Below, one piece after another: positions 1 to 9,790 of a stretch of 64,000 nucleotides of DNA. Origin of the DNA: Capillidium heterosporum. Lineage: Eukaryota > Entomophthoromycota > Entomophthoromycetes > Entomophthorales > Capillidiaceae. The stretch lies in the NCBI GenBank assembly GCA_016630905.1, contig WBMQ01000003.1:2294001-2358000 (forward strand), read 5' to 3'. Position 1 is the stretch's first letter. Every line of letters starts with the position of its first letter. Under the pieces are notes generated by a model. That model searched no databases, had not been told where the DNA came from, and was given only the letters and a program-made list of their open reading frames with translations. The position numbers and the translations under genes were made by a program.

Positions 1-985
1 AGGAATTAAAAGGTAGACTAATTTCTGAATTGCAATTAGAATTGGCTCTCAATAAGTCATTGACATTGATGTTTAAACTATCTTTGTCAAATGCTATATT
101 AGTATTTCAAATTATAATGCTATCAAAGTTATTGTCTTTTACATATCTATTCTACTTTTATAACAATAGTTTTGGAATCAAAGTACTTATCACTTGTAGC
201 AATTTTACTACCAAGTAGACCTATAATTAGCTTACTATCACCACCCTTAGCTCTACATTTAACCTAGATATTCCAATCTAAATAATTAAATTATAAGTTA
301 AAGCTGCATCTAATATTGTAGAATCAAATATTAACTATGTTAATCTAAGCTCAATCCAAAATAGAGCCTAGATAAGGGTTATTAAAGATATATTTAGAAG
401 ATACTAAGACATAGTAGTCCTTATTATTATTGATAGCATGCAGCTTATATAGCTAGTTAGCTATGGCTGTGTATATAATTAATGAGTCAGTTTGGATTTT
501 CAAATCAATACTATCCAACTTGGCATTACTAAAAGGTTGGCTTGAGTGTGTACTACCTAGAAATAGGCTCTATAGCTAGTTAGTAAAGCTGAAATCAGCT
601 GTGTTGTCAGTAAAGGTATAAATATCACTAGGGCTTTCAAGACTTAACTGCACTATACTATTTTTGAACTAGCAGTATTTTATATCCATTTCTATATTTG
701 AGCAGTTTGTCAAAGTGGTATTAAAGAAGTGAAAGTACATTATAAATTAAAGTTGAGCTGAGGTAAAGTATTACTATATAAGATGTGTAAGTAAGCTAGA
801 TTAATGGCTGAGACATTGTATTTATTGTAGTACTCATGCAGATTTCTTGGTTACTAAGTTGTTGAGATGATTTAAACTATTGCTATTTAGACTTCAGAAG
901 AGTAAAGTTAGAATTAGAATTGATGTCAAAGGTCAACACCTTGGATAGGGTTAGTAAACTCAATGTGAAGACTTGCTCTAGTATC
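1..985 (-). pseudogene. Decayed chitinase (GH18) copy
   Basis: Read on the minus strand, this stretch aligns by eye nearly end to end with the intact chitinase gene next to it (1682-2986). Matching order is kept from the N-terminal region (around 960-985) through the catalytic motif to the C-terminal part of the GH18 domain near base 40. Around 490-530 the catalytic region reads AKLDSIDLKIQ, where the intact genes read AKLDGIDLDIE, so the general-acid glutamate is now Q and one catalytic-motif aspartate is K. No open frame survives; stops and indels are spread throughout and the composition has drifted to high A+T. The left end may continue outside the window. I infer an old tandem duplicate in the same orientation as the left intact gene. 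Identity is clear from shared order; exact ends are uncertain. Confidence 0.75.
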
Positions 986-1645
986 TTGCTGATATTCAAT
1001 ATCATCTACTGATTTGGAGAATGGCTAATGTATGTTTGAGCAGATCCAGACTATTATACGTTTTTTCTATAGCTGTATGTTGAATTACGGTTTCAAGTAG
1101 CTAAACTTAGCTGTTCTCTTTGGGCTAAAATGCTGCTATGTCTCCTTCTGTTCACCATTTGGTAGCTTAAACTGATAGCATTTAGCTGCCTGGGTAAGAG
1201 CAATTTATTTGAACTGTCAGCATCCTTAAATAAACTCCACTTGAAGTTTTGTATTACACTAGAGCTGGAGCATACTGTTTCAAGTAAAGGTGAGTTGCAA
1301 GTAAGGCTGATTGAAGGTCAATAGTATTACCTAAGCCAACTGCTATGTTGGTAATGCAACCACCGTTGGTTAAACCATTTTAGGATAGTTGGGTTTCAAA
1401 AAAGGCCTGCCCACAGATTAATTAAAGATATCTACAAACGTAGCTCACTATCTTTCAAGCTCGAACTCCATTAGTGAATAGTAGCCTCCACTTCCTTACA
1501 CTTACATAAACTAAAGGAAAAGTTAATATTTATAATATTTATAGAAATTTCATCTACGGCTGTACCAAATCCAAACTTCAACTACCAAGTTCTATTTCCA
1601 ATACCAAAACAAACACTCATCCAAAATTGCAAATATTTATTTGCA
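986..1645. other. Intergenic, between chitinase copies
   Basis: No open frame or RNA gene recognised. It lies between the 5' end of the decayed chitinase copy and the 3' end of the intact minus-strand chitinase. It may hold further decayed sequence, but I could not align it to anything in the window. Confidence 0.4.
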
Positions 1646-1681
1646 TAAAAGACCTTAATGTAAAAAATAAAACACGTTTAA

Positions 1682-2986
1682 TTAGAGTCCAGGCCCATTA
1701 GGAACAGCAAATACATTGGCACCAGCCAAAGCAGCTGAACAGCTGGGGTTGTTACCCCAGTCACATATCACCGAGTTGCCGTTGACTTTACAGGTGGTTC
1801 CGGTGGTACAAGGTCTTAACAGCCACTTGCCTTGGTTACATACGGCATAATTGTTACCATTGCAAGAGTAGCTACCCTCTTGGGTACAGGTGTTGCCGTT
1901 GATGGGACATCCAGCTGGGTTGGTGGGGGTAGGGGTTTGAGTAGGTTTGGTGGCAGTTCCAGTCTGGGTTTGAGTTTGAGTAACGGTAGGGGTAACAACA
2001 GTCGAAGAGGGTGGCTTGACAGGAGCACAGTTGGCACCACCTTTCAAGAAACTAGCTATGCTGGCTCCAAAGCTGCCGTTGTTGAAGACCTGCGAAGCAT
2101 CCCAGAACATCAGACCACCAAAGTTGGAGTACTGGCTGCGTACAGCACCTACTTTAGTTGAGATGGTGCCAGCATCAACGTACCCGTTGTTGGCGGCTGT
2201 AGTGCCACCCGGTAACCCAACGTAGAGCTTGACGTTGGAGTTCTTAGCTTTAGTCTTGGCCCAGTTGTCCCAGTCGGCATAGTTGAACTGGGAGTTCAAG
2301 CCGCAGTAGTTGTTGTAAAACTGGATGTAGACCATGTCGATCCAAGCATTGTCCATGATAGTGCCCATGTAGCCGTCAGGGAAGGGGCACTGGGGAGCAG
2401 CCGTTATATAGTACTTCTTGCTGGTGTCAGTGGCGTATAAGCGCCTCAATTCGGTGACCATAGCCGTAAATCCAGTCGACGAGCCACCTTCAATATCTAG
2501 ATCGATACCATCTAACTTGGCGGCACCAAAGGGTCTTGTGGCATGTGTACCTCCCAAAGCCAGATTCCATACCTGGTTGGCAAAGTTGACACCAGCTGCG
2601 TCGTTAGCAAAGCCGTACAGACCGACAGCACCTCCTAGACTCAACTGAACGATGACTCCCTTAGACTGGCAGTACTGGATATCCTGGCCTACGCTTGGAC
2701 AGTTCATCAGGTTGGTTCCAGGGAAGGTATCAGTACATTTTTTGGAAAAGTCGAGTTGAGGTAGATCTTTGCCATTGAAGATGTGCATGAAGGCTAGGTT
2801 GATTACTGAAACACCATCTTTGTCACAGTACTCACGTAAAGGCTTCTCGGTGGTTAGGTCGTTGCCGTGGGTTACACCATAACTGTTCTGACCCCAGTAG
2901 AGTACTAGATTGGAGTTGCAGTTGACATCGAAGCTGAGGACTTGGGTTAGGGTTAGTAGTGTTAGGGCTATCGCTTGCTTTAACAT
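1682..2986 (-). CDS. CTS1: Secreted chitinase, GH18 with C-terminal CBM19-like domain
   Basis: Intronless, 434 aa. It hydrolyses beta-1,4-GlcNAc links of chitin in the cell wall, typically for cell separation or wall remodelling. Residues 1-18 form a signal peptide (MLKQAIALTLLTLTQVLS). The GH18 barrel spans about 24-315, with the LYWGQN start and the DxxDxDxE motif DGIDLDIE at 159-166; E166 is the expected proton donor. A Thr/Pro/Gln-rich linker (about 322-358) leads to a Cys-rich chitin-binding module (about 360-410). This order matches the yeast Cts1 class III chitinase family, though it is shorter than yeast Cts1. The protein is identical to that encoded at 8449-9753. A TATA box lies 41 bp upstream of the start. 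Function is confident; the physiological role is inferred from family. Confidence 0.95.
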   Translation of the reverse strand: MLKQAIALTLLTLTQVLSFDVNCNSNLVLYWGQNSYGVTHGNDLTTEKPLREYCDKDGVSVINLAFMHIFNGKDLPQLDFSKKCTDTFPGTNLMNCPSVGQDIQYCQSKGVIVQLSLGGAVGLYGFANDAAGVNFANQVWNLALGGTHATRPFGAAKLDGIDLDIEGGSSTGFTAMVTELRRLYATDTSKKYYITAAPQCPFPDGYMGTIMDNAWIDMVYIQFYNNYCGLNSQFNYADWDNWAKTKAKNSNVKLYVGLPGGTTAANNGYVDAGTISTKVGAVRSQYSNFGGLMFWDASQVFNNGSFGASIASFLKGGANCAPVKPPSSTVVTPTVTQTQTQTGTATKPTQTPTPTNPAGCPINGNTCTQEGSYSCNGNNYAVCNQGKWLLRPCTTGTTCKVNGNSVICDWGNNPSCSAALAGANVFAVPNGPGL

Positions 2987-3026
2987 GTTGTGTGTTAAAT
3001 TTTATAAATTACGCTTTTGGGCACCC

Positions 3027-3034
3027 TTTATATA
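3027..3034 (-). promoter_or_regulatory. TATA box of left chitinase gene
   Basis: TATATAAA on the minus strand, its 3' end 40 bp before the ATG at 2986. It lies inside the inverted repeat, so both chitinase genes share the same core promoter. The repeat also carries the next 81 bp upstream. Confidence 0.6.
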
Positions 3035-3115
3035 CCAATTATACGTTCAAAAGCAGTAATATGGTGGTTTTTAGGATTTGTGCTGACCAAGTCATTGCTA
3101 TTTTGCTTGTGACCA

Positions 3116-3500
3116 GTTCGTACTAAAATCTGAGTATGATACTTGTAAGAGACACTACTTTACTTTGATTGTTTATTAACGGGTGCCTTTTCAATCATCG
3201 GATGATGCTGTTAGTTAGATTGAATCTTCACCAATACAGGAAATTAATTAATTAGATTTACGTCGACCTTGGCTATGCTCTGTGATGCTAGGTGAGTTAA
3301 GTTAAGATGCCTGGTCAAATATACAAAATATTAATTTTGAAAGTAGACACCAGGTAAAGCTGTGATACATCCGATGATAGAAGCTAACTGGCCTCTCTTT
3401 ATAGTAGTATACCATTTGGACCTAGGCTAGAATTTCTATATGGTAGGTAAGATAGAAATGGTTCTGTTAACAAAGCAAAAGCTTTGGAAACTTTAATTGG
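3116..3500. repeat. Diverged inner flank of the inverted repeat (left)
   Basis: Beyond the sharp end of the identical arm, this stretch still matches the reverse complement of about 7930-8319 at a much lower level. Clear islands include CAGGTAAAGCTGTGA (3351-3365), an ATACCATT block with CCTAGGC close after it (3408-3427), and a GATGCTAGGTG block (3283-3294). The duplication was therefore longer and older than the identical core. Confidence 0.7.
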
Positions 3501-6054
3501 TCCAAGGTTAATTTAAGGGTAAAATTACAAAACATTTTGGAAACCCTGCTTTAGGCTAGAATTTTACTATTATCCTTTTGATTAAGTTGAGTATTCTTAG
3601 TACATATTTTCAATTTAAACACTATTTTTACTTGTCTAAAAATTGCAACTTTATAATGAAATTCTGTAAACACTATACTATTAATATTGAAGAGTATTTT
3701 GTTTATAGACTATTATGGCTGAAAAATATAGCAAAAATGAAAATATTAAATTATTGCTAGATTTAAATAATAAATTTATATTTAATAATACCTTTAGTTT
3801 ATTAGTATTATTATATATTTTGACTATAATGATTTATAAACAAAATTATTTCAATATATTTAAAATAATATTATACCTCTTTTAATTAATAGCTTAGAGG
3901 TTTCAACTTATAGTACTTAATAAGCTATATATACCCTAAAGTTTAAAACTTATAGTTTAGAGATTTGGATATTTTAAATAATAATAAAGTATTTAAAAAG
4001 CCTCTTTATATATATTGAATAAAGCTATACAATTTATAAACATAACTTTCTAAGTATTTATATAAATTATAATATTGCTAGTATTTTTAATTTTAAAATA
4101 AGTTTTATTAATATTTTAAAATAAGTTTTATTAATATTTTAAAATAAGTTTTATTAATATTTTAAAATAAGTTTTATTAATATTTTAAAATAAGTTTTAT
4201 TAATATTTTAAAATAAGTTTTATTAATATTTTAAAATAAGTTTATTAATATTTTAAAATAAGTTTTATTAATATTTTAAAACTTTTACTTTTTTAAGATT
4301 TATTTTAATTTAGGTATATTTAGCAATTTTATTAAATTAGATTTGTAGTTTCCTTTTAGCTATAATAGCCAAGTTATAAGATAATTTTCTAAGCTACTAC
4401 TGCTTAAAATATATTTATACTTAAATTTATAGTAGATTAAAAAGTACTTTAATTAGAAAATTCCAAGTTTAATATATTATATAATAGACTAGTTTTATTA
4501 ATCTACCTATATAGCTATAGGTATATAGTAGACATGTTCCTCCATATTTAAAAATTTAGATAAATGTAAATAGTTTAACATAAAAGTAAAAGCTAAAAGA
4601 CTAAATATAATTCTATATAGTTTTTTATAAAATTTAAATAATAGCTATAAATTAGTTAATCTTACCAAGTATTTAGCTACTAATTTGAACTTCTAATTAA
4701 ATGTGTTTTATTGAAATTGGTGGATCCTTTGGTATAAAACATGATATATACGTGTATTATAAGATGGTTAGTATAGGCATGATATTTTCTTTATAATCAA
4801 TAAAAATGCTTAAAACTCTCAATTCTTATAAAACTATTAGCTAAGAATCTTTAATTAAACTGATCCAAAAACTCCAAAAGAAAAAACTAACACTCTTTTC
4901 CTATACAAAGGTTTTGATATATATATCGTAGCTCAGGAGAAAAGTATAGCTTAGGCGACATATAAGCGAGTTCTTTCTAACAAAAAAGAGAACACATGCC
5001 CTGATTGTAGTGGTCCCTCATAGAAATTAGGACTCAATTAATCTGCAGGGTGGCAATCGGAGAATCCGAAGTCAAGTCTGGGCAAAGACTACATCCATAA
5101 CGAGAAATCGATCCCAGGTAAAATCAAGTGAACTGACAGTTAATTAAAGTAATGGAAAATCGATGGATAGCGATTTAAAGCATAGGAAAATGGTAAGAAA
5201 TAAAGATACGTAGCCCGAAGCACATTGCCAAGTAGTAGCACAAATGTGGGCTACCTACAAAAATATAAAAACTATACAATGGCTTAATATACAGCTTAGC
5301 CGGAGAGCTAATTTGACAATAGCTATTTCTTTTGTGAATGGAATAGAAGTTGGTATCAGATGGTAGTATTGCCCTGGTTTTGAAGAATTCAACTTCAAGT
5401 TCAAAGTATCAATTTATCTTGGCAATTCAATTTTGAAATTTAGATCCAACTGCTTCAAAAGTGAAGCTGCTTTGGTTGGTACCAAATTAATAGTTGATGC
5501 AAACATTTCCATCACGTTGTCTGTTGGTTCGGTGTCATATCTGGTGAGTACCACAGGCAATACTGATCAATATTTTTTGAAAACACCCATTAATTTTTTC
5601 CATTGTTACAAAAGATAGTGTCAATCATCAGTATTATAAAAATGCAATTGAAGTTTGCGAAATAACCGTTAATCTATCTTAGTAGCAAATGAGGCTTCCT
5701 AAAAGCATATACTATTTACCAATTGCAGCTCTACTGGAAATATATATCAACTGCAAAATATTTCCGGCTCTACCAAATACGAGAAAATTCATTTCGACAT
5801 ATCAATTTCCGTTAGATTGCCTCTGAGAGCCGATCCAGGAAATAAAAAGTTATAGCTTCCAAGAGCATCACTGAGATGAAGCTAATCTACATGCTTCATA
5901 TTACTTTATACCTTTATCAGAGGCCAACCTTTCTTTCAACACCAAACTTTGCTTCTTTGTTTACTTTTTCCATCACATAGTTAGGTTAGGGTACTTTGAC
6001 CGGTTCAATATAAACAACCCCCGACTTCGACAGTCCTCCATCCTATTTGAAATA
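3501..6054. other. AT-rich intergenic stretch before the secreted-protein gene
   Basis: Bases 3540-4900 are extremely A+T rich, with only short chance frames, and look like decayed non-coding or transposon-derived DNA. They include the 23-bp tandem array at 4095-4280. From about 4900 the composition becomes more mixed and probably holds the upstream region of the gene at 6055. No RNA gene recognised. Confidence 0.5.
4095..4280. repeat. Tandem repeat, eight copies of a 23-bp AT-rich unit
   Basis: The unit is AAAATAAGTTTTATTAATA followed by TTTT. Copies start at 4095, 4118, 4141, 4164, 4187, 4210, 4233 and 4255. All are identical except the seventh, which lacks one T. The uniformity indicates a recently expanded minisatellite inside otherwise decayed sequence. 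Confidence 0.95.
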
Positions 6055-7415
6055 ATGAAATCAGTAATATTTGGCTTAATTGCCACCCTAGTCAGTATCG
6101 AAGCGATCAGTATATCACCAAAGCCTTTAGAGCGTAGAAAGGACAAGGATAGTGATAAAGGTCCCTACTTGGACCTAGTTACTGATCTAATCGGCAGGTA
6201 CAAGTATGTGCCAGAGAATGTAAGTGGTCTGCTAAAATTTAAACTAACTTTTAACTAGTCTACGTCCTGCCCTTCAGCCTATGCCTTAATTGTAACTAAG
6301 AAGAGGGACTACATCCGATCCTACTGTGCTAGTGGTCGTAAACTGTACACCTTTTGGAAAAATGTACAGCCTAAACTACTAAACAAAATAACTAATCTCA
6401 TATAGGGAATCCTTGGATGAAAACTACGTGATCGAGTATCCCACACCACTGGATTCACAAGGTGAGTTCAAACAGAAGGTTGAGTTCTTAGACTTGGGAT
6501 TCAAGTACAACGAAGACTCCACCTTGAACGATTGCGAAGCTGATGCCATCCCTGAGGATAAGTTTTTGGAGCTGGTAGGCGACTTTGAAGAGTCTAGGGA
6601 CGGGGTAATCTAAGCCAAATATTCAGTATAGGTTAACTTTTATATTAGAAAAACTGCAAAAAGTATCGTTACGTAAGCTTCTACAGCGACGGCGCTTACA
6701 CTATAATTGGGTGCTCCAAGACCAGGAACGGCAAGACCATCCCAGGCAAGGTGGAGGAGGGGATCTACTCCATCAACAACATCACCGAGTAAATTTTTCC
6801 ATGCATCCTTAATGCTAACCCTGCTTTAGAACCGAAGTCTCCTTGGACTTTCAACCTCCAACTGGGTACAAGTACCGAGGTTCAGTTGTCCAGGATAATA
6901 AGGACAAGTTGAACTTTAAGGGTATCGATCTCATCCGCTGCTTGACAAAGAAACCTGGTTCTGACGTAGCTGGTGACGATGTCGACGACTTTGACTACGT
7001 CGATCAACCTGCTACATCACCTGTCCCTGCCAAAGACGAGAAACCAAAAGATCCTAAGGACTCTAAAGACTCTAAGGATAATACGCCCCCTCCCAAGGAT
7101 AAAGCTCCTTCCAACAAGGATAAAAACGACTTGGACGACTTTGATTTCGATTTCGACGAGAAATCTTCCAAGCCAACTGCCCCTGTCAAACCTAAAGAAA
7201 CTAATGATAAGGTCCCTCCTGCTAAGGATACTAAGGATAAAACTCCTCCTCCCCCTACCAAGCCTGATCAAAAGGCCAAGGTAGAGTCCAACACCAAAGC
7301 TTTACCGGATACTAAGGTAGTAGTTCAGGATGCGAGTGGTCTAGGTGTCAACAGATACTTCTTTGCCCCCAGCCAGCAACGACAGGACGCTTCTGACTCC
7401 AAGGATTTCCTTTAA
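6055..7415 (+). CDS. Secreted protein of unknown function with disordered acidic/Lys-Pro tail
   Basis: Five exons by my reading: 6055-6219, 6259-6344, 6406-6604, 6649-6788, 6830-7415 (391 aa), all joints in phase. Residues 1-18 look like a signal peptide, followed by an ERR site (about 27-29) suitable for a Kex2-type protease. The N-terminal half has short Cys-containing basic/aromatic segments (SCPSAYALIV...SYC; NCKKYRYVSFYSDG...GC) that could be two related modules. The C-terminal third is low complexity: Lys-Asp-Pro repeats (PKDPKDSKDSKD) with DDFDFDFDE acidic patches. It sits alone between the inverted chitinase copies. No family recognised; a cell-wall or extracellular protein is an inference from the signal peptide only. 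The second intron's donor (GTACAC at 6345) is the least certain joint. Confidence 0.72.
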
Positions 7416-7929
7416 TCTTTAGTATTAAAACTCTGGAAAGAAGGAAGGAAAACCCTCCTTGCTTCGGTCCCAAGTTCCCGACAGTTTAAAAATCCCTATA
7501 AATCGTATTTTTAGCCTCTACTTATATAAATTTCGAGATACCCTTAGTAAAGTATTGCTATGTTTTGAAATGTGTATAAACTTTAGTAAACTTTTTCCAG
7601 AATCTTAAGCAGTATCACTTGTTTTCATCATCGATTTGAGGATTGAGCATACTGCTATCGCCGCCTTGATTTTCAATCCAGATAGGCTGTCAATCCAGAA
7701 AACTTCAAAGTACCATTATACTAGATTTATATTTTAACGTTTAGAAGTGTCTATATATGATGGGATTCGATCACCTAAGGTTCATGTCGTAGAACCGAAA
7801 GGATGCCTCAATCCTGGTAGATATATAAGTGAAATTAAATATTACCTAGAATAACATATCTAGATCAGAAAATTAGAGGAGTTTAGAACGTGATCGGAAG
7901 TTGTGACGACTTTTTGTAAAGGGGAACCA
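7416..7929. other. Intergenic, 3' of secreted-protein gene
   Basis: Nothing recognised. A short GATTCGA-like stretch near 7762 resembles a tRNA B box, but no acceptor stem or A box accompanies it. Confidence 0.4.
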
Positions 7930-8319
7930 GCTTTAAAGTGAAAATCTAGGGCATGCAGCTAACCATATAACACAGCATAACAAACTGGCAAGAAAAAATT
8001 CATTTCTTGGGCCTAGGTTACAATGGTATATTACTAAAAAGGGATGTTTAGCTAATTTCTATTGCCACATGCCTCACAGCTTTACCTGACTTCCTACAAA
8101 CTAAATATTTTCAAGTTCAGCAGTAGGCGATAAGTTAATCCACCTAGCACCACAGTCCGTGATCGATGGCACGTATGGCTAATTGATGGATTTCCTGTAT
8201 CAATGAAGATCAGCAGTAAACAGCAGTGTCATACAGATATTCGAGAGAGTGTCTACATATAAAAAATACGCTAAATTAGACTCCTTATAAGCATGACCAA
8301 CTCAAACTTTACTAAGAGT
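7930..8319. repeat. Diverged inner flank of the inverted repeat (right)
   Basis: This is the counterpart of 3116-3500 in inverted orientation, with scattered matching blocks (for example the complement of CAGGTAAAGCTGTGA near 8075-8090). It directly abuts the identical arm that starts at 8320. Confidence 0.7.
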
Positions 8320-8325
8320 TGGTCA
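8294..8325. repeat. Short palindrome at the right repeat boundary
   Basis: TGACCAACTC (8294-8303) and GAGTTGGTCA (8316-8325) form a perfect 10-bp stem with a 12-nt loop. It straddles the point (8320) where identity between the two chitinase arms begins. The equivalent left boundary (around 3115) keeps only the half inside the arm. Confidence 0.8.
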
Positions 8326-8400
8326 CAAGCAAAATAGCAATGACTTGGTCAGCACAAATCCTAAAAACCACCATATTACTGCTTTTGAACGTATAATTGG

Positions 8401-8408
8401 TATATAAA
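8401..8408 (+). promoter_or_regulatory. TATA box of right chitinase gene
   Basis: TATATAAA ending 40 bp before the ATG at 8449; same sequence and spacing as in the left copy. Confidence 0.6.
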
Positions 8409-8448
8409 GGGTGCCCAAAAGCGTAATTTATAAAATTTAACACACAAC

Positions 8449-9753
8449 ATGTTAAAGCAAGCGATAGCCCTAACACTACTAACCCTAACCCAAGTCCTCA
8501 GCTTCGATGTCAACTGCAACTCCAATCTAGTACTCTACTGGGGTCAGAACAGTTATGGTGTAACCCACGGCAACGACCTAACCACCGAGAAGCCTTTACG
8601 TGAGTACTGTGACAAAGATGGTGTTTCAGTAATCAACCTAGCCTTCATGCACATCTTCAATGGCAAAGATCTACCTCAACTCGACTTTTCCAAAAAATGT
8701 ACTGATACCTTCCCTGGAACCAACCTGATGAACTGTCCAAGCGTAGGCCAGGATATCCAGTACTGCCAGTCTAAGGGAGTCATCGTTCAGTTGAGTCTAG
8801 GAGGTGCTGTCGGTCTGTACGGCTTTGCTAACGACGCAGCTGGTGTCAACTTTGCCAACCAGGTATGGAATCTGGCTTTGGGAGGTACACATGCCACAAG
8901 ACCCTTTGGTGCCGCCAAGTTAGATGGTATCGATCTAGATATTGAAGGTGGCTCGTCGACTGGATTTACGGCTATGGTCACCGAATTGAGGCGCTTATAC
9001 GCCACTGACACCAGCAAGAAGTACTATATAACGGCTGCTCCCCAGTGCCCCTTCCCTGACGGCTACATGGGCACTATCATGGACAATGCTTGGATCGACA
9101 TGGTCTACATCCAGTTTTACAACAACTACTGCGGCTTGAACTCCCAGTTCAACTATGCCGACTGGGACAACTGGGCCAAGACTAAAGCTAAGAACTCCAA
9201 CGTCAAGCTCTACGTTGGGTTACCGGGTGGCACTACAGCCGCCAACAACGGGTACGTTGATGCTGGCACCATCTCAACTAAAGTAGGTGCTGTACGCAGC
9301 CAGTACTCCAACTTTGGTGGTCTGATGTTCTGGGATGCTTCGCAGGTCTTCAACAACGGCAGCTTTGGAGCCAGCATAGCTAGTTTCTTGAAAGGTGGTG
9401 CCAACTGTGCTCCTGTCAAGCCACCCTCTTCGACTGTTGTTACCCCTACCGTTACTCAAACTCAAACCCAGACTGGAACTGCCACCAAACCTACTCAAAC
9501 CCCTACCCCCACCAACCCAGCTGGATGTCCCATCAACGGCAACACCTGTACCCAAGAGGGTAGCTACTCTTGCAATGGTAACAATTATGCCGTATGTAAC
9601 CAAGGCAAGTGGCTGTTAAGACCTTGTACCACCGGAACCACCTGTAAAGTCAACGGCAACTCGGTGATATGTGACTGGGGTAACAACCCCAGCTGTTCAG
9701 CTGCTTTGGCTGGTGCCAATGTATTTGCTGTTCCTAATGGGCCTGGACTCTAA
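8449..9753 (+). CDS. CTS1: Secreted chitinase, second identical copy
   Basis: Intronless, 434 aa, amino-acid identical to the product of 1682-2986: signal peptide 1-18, GH18 domain with DGIDLDIE at 159-166, Thr/Pro linker, Cys-rich CBM19-like tail. The third-position DNA is also unchanged in every stretch compared. Two genes with the same coding and core promoter sequence would raise dosage of one enzyme; differences in expression could come only from sequence more than 129 bp upstream, where the copies differ. The two copies face away from each other: the left gene reads leftward and the right gene rightward, with their promoters facing the 5.2-kb spacer. Confidence 0.95.
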   Translation: MLKQAIALTLLTLTQVLSFDVNCNSNLVLYWGQNSYGVTHGNDLTTEKPLREYCDKDGVSVINLAFMHIFNGKDLPQLDFSKKCTDTFPGTNLMNCPSVGQDIQYCQSKGVIVQLSLGGAVGLYGFANDAAGVNFANQVWNLALGGTHATRPFGAAKLDGIDLDIEGGSSTGFTAMVTELRRLYATDTSKKYYITAAPQCPFPDGYMGTIMDNAWIDMVYIQFYNNYCGLNSQFNYADWDNWAKTKAKNSNVKLYVGLPGGTTAANNGYVDAGTISTKVGAVRSQYSNFGGLMFWDASQVFNNGSFGASIASFLKGGANCAPVKPPSSTVVTPTVTQTQTQTGTATKPTQTPTPTNPAGCPINGNTCTQEGSYSCNGNNYAVCNQGKWLLRPCTTGTTCKVNGNSVICDWGNNPSCSAALAGANVFAVPNGPGL

Positions 9754-9790
9754 TTAAACGTGTTTTATTTTTTACATTTAAGGTCTTTTA

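Larger units (their letters stand above)
1646..3115 (-). repeat. Left arm of near-identical inverted repeat
   Basis: The arm pairs with 8320-9790 in inverted orientation. It contains the whole chitinase CDS, 129 bp upstream of its start and about 36 bp after its stop. The only difference I found is one T in a short T run after the stop codon. Identity stops abruptly at both ends. Coordinates of the arms sum to 11435, so they are collinear throughout. Off-frame translations across the CDS are also identical in both arms, so identity is at DNA level and not only protein level. Confidence 0.93.
8320..9790 (+). repeat. Right arm of near-identical inverted repeat
   Basis: Inverted partner of 1646-3115, one base longer because of an extra T near 9779. 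It contains the promoter-proximal 129 bp, the chitinase CDS and 36-37 bp of 3' sequence. The spacer between the arms is 5204 bp. Confidence 0.93.

Noticed and set aside
4095-4280. CRISPR array
   Set aside because: The 23-bp units are directly adjacent with no spacers, and this is a eukaryotic nuclear region.
7755-7775. tRNA-like B-box (GGGATTCGATCACC)
   Set aside because: No matching A box, acceptor stem or anticodon arm could be drawn around it.
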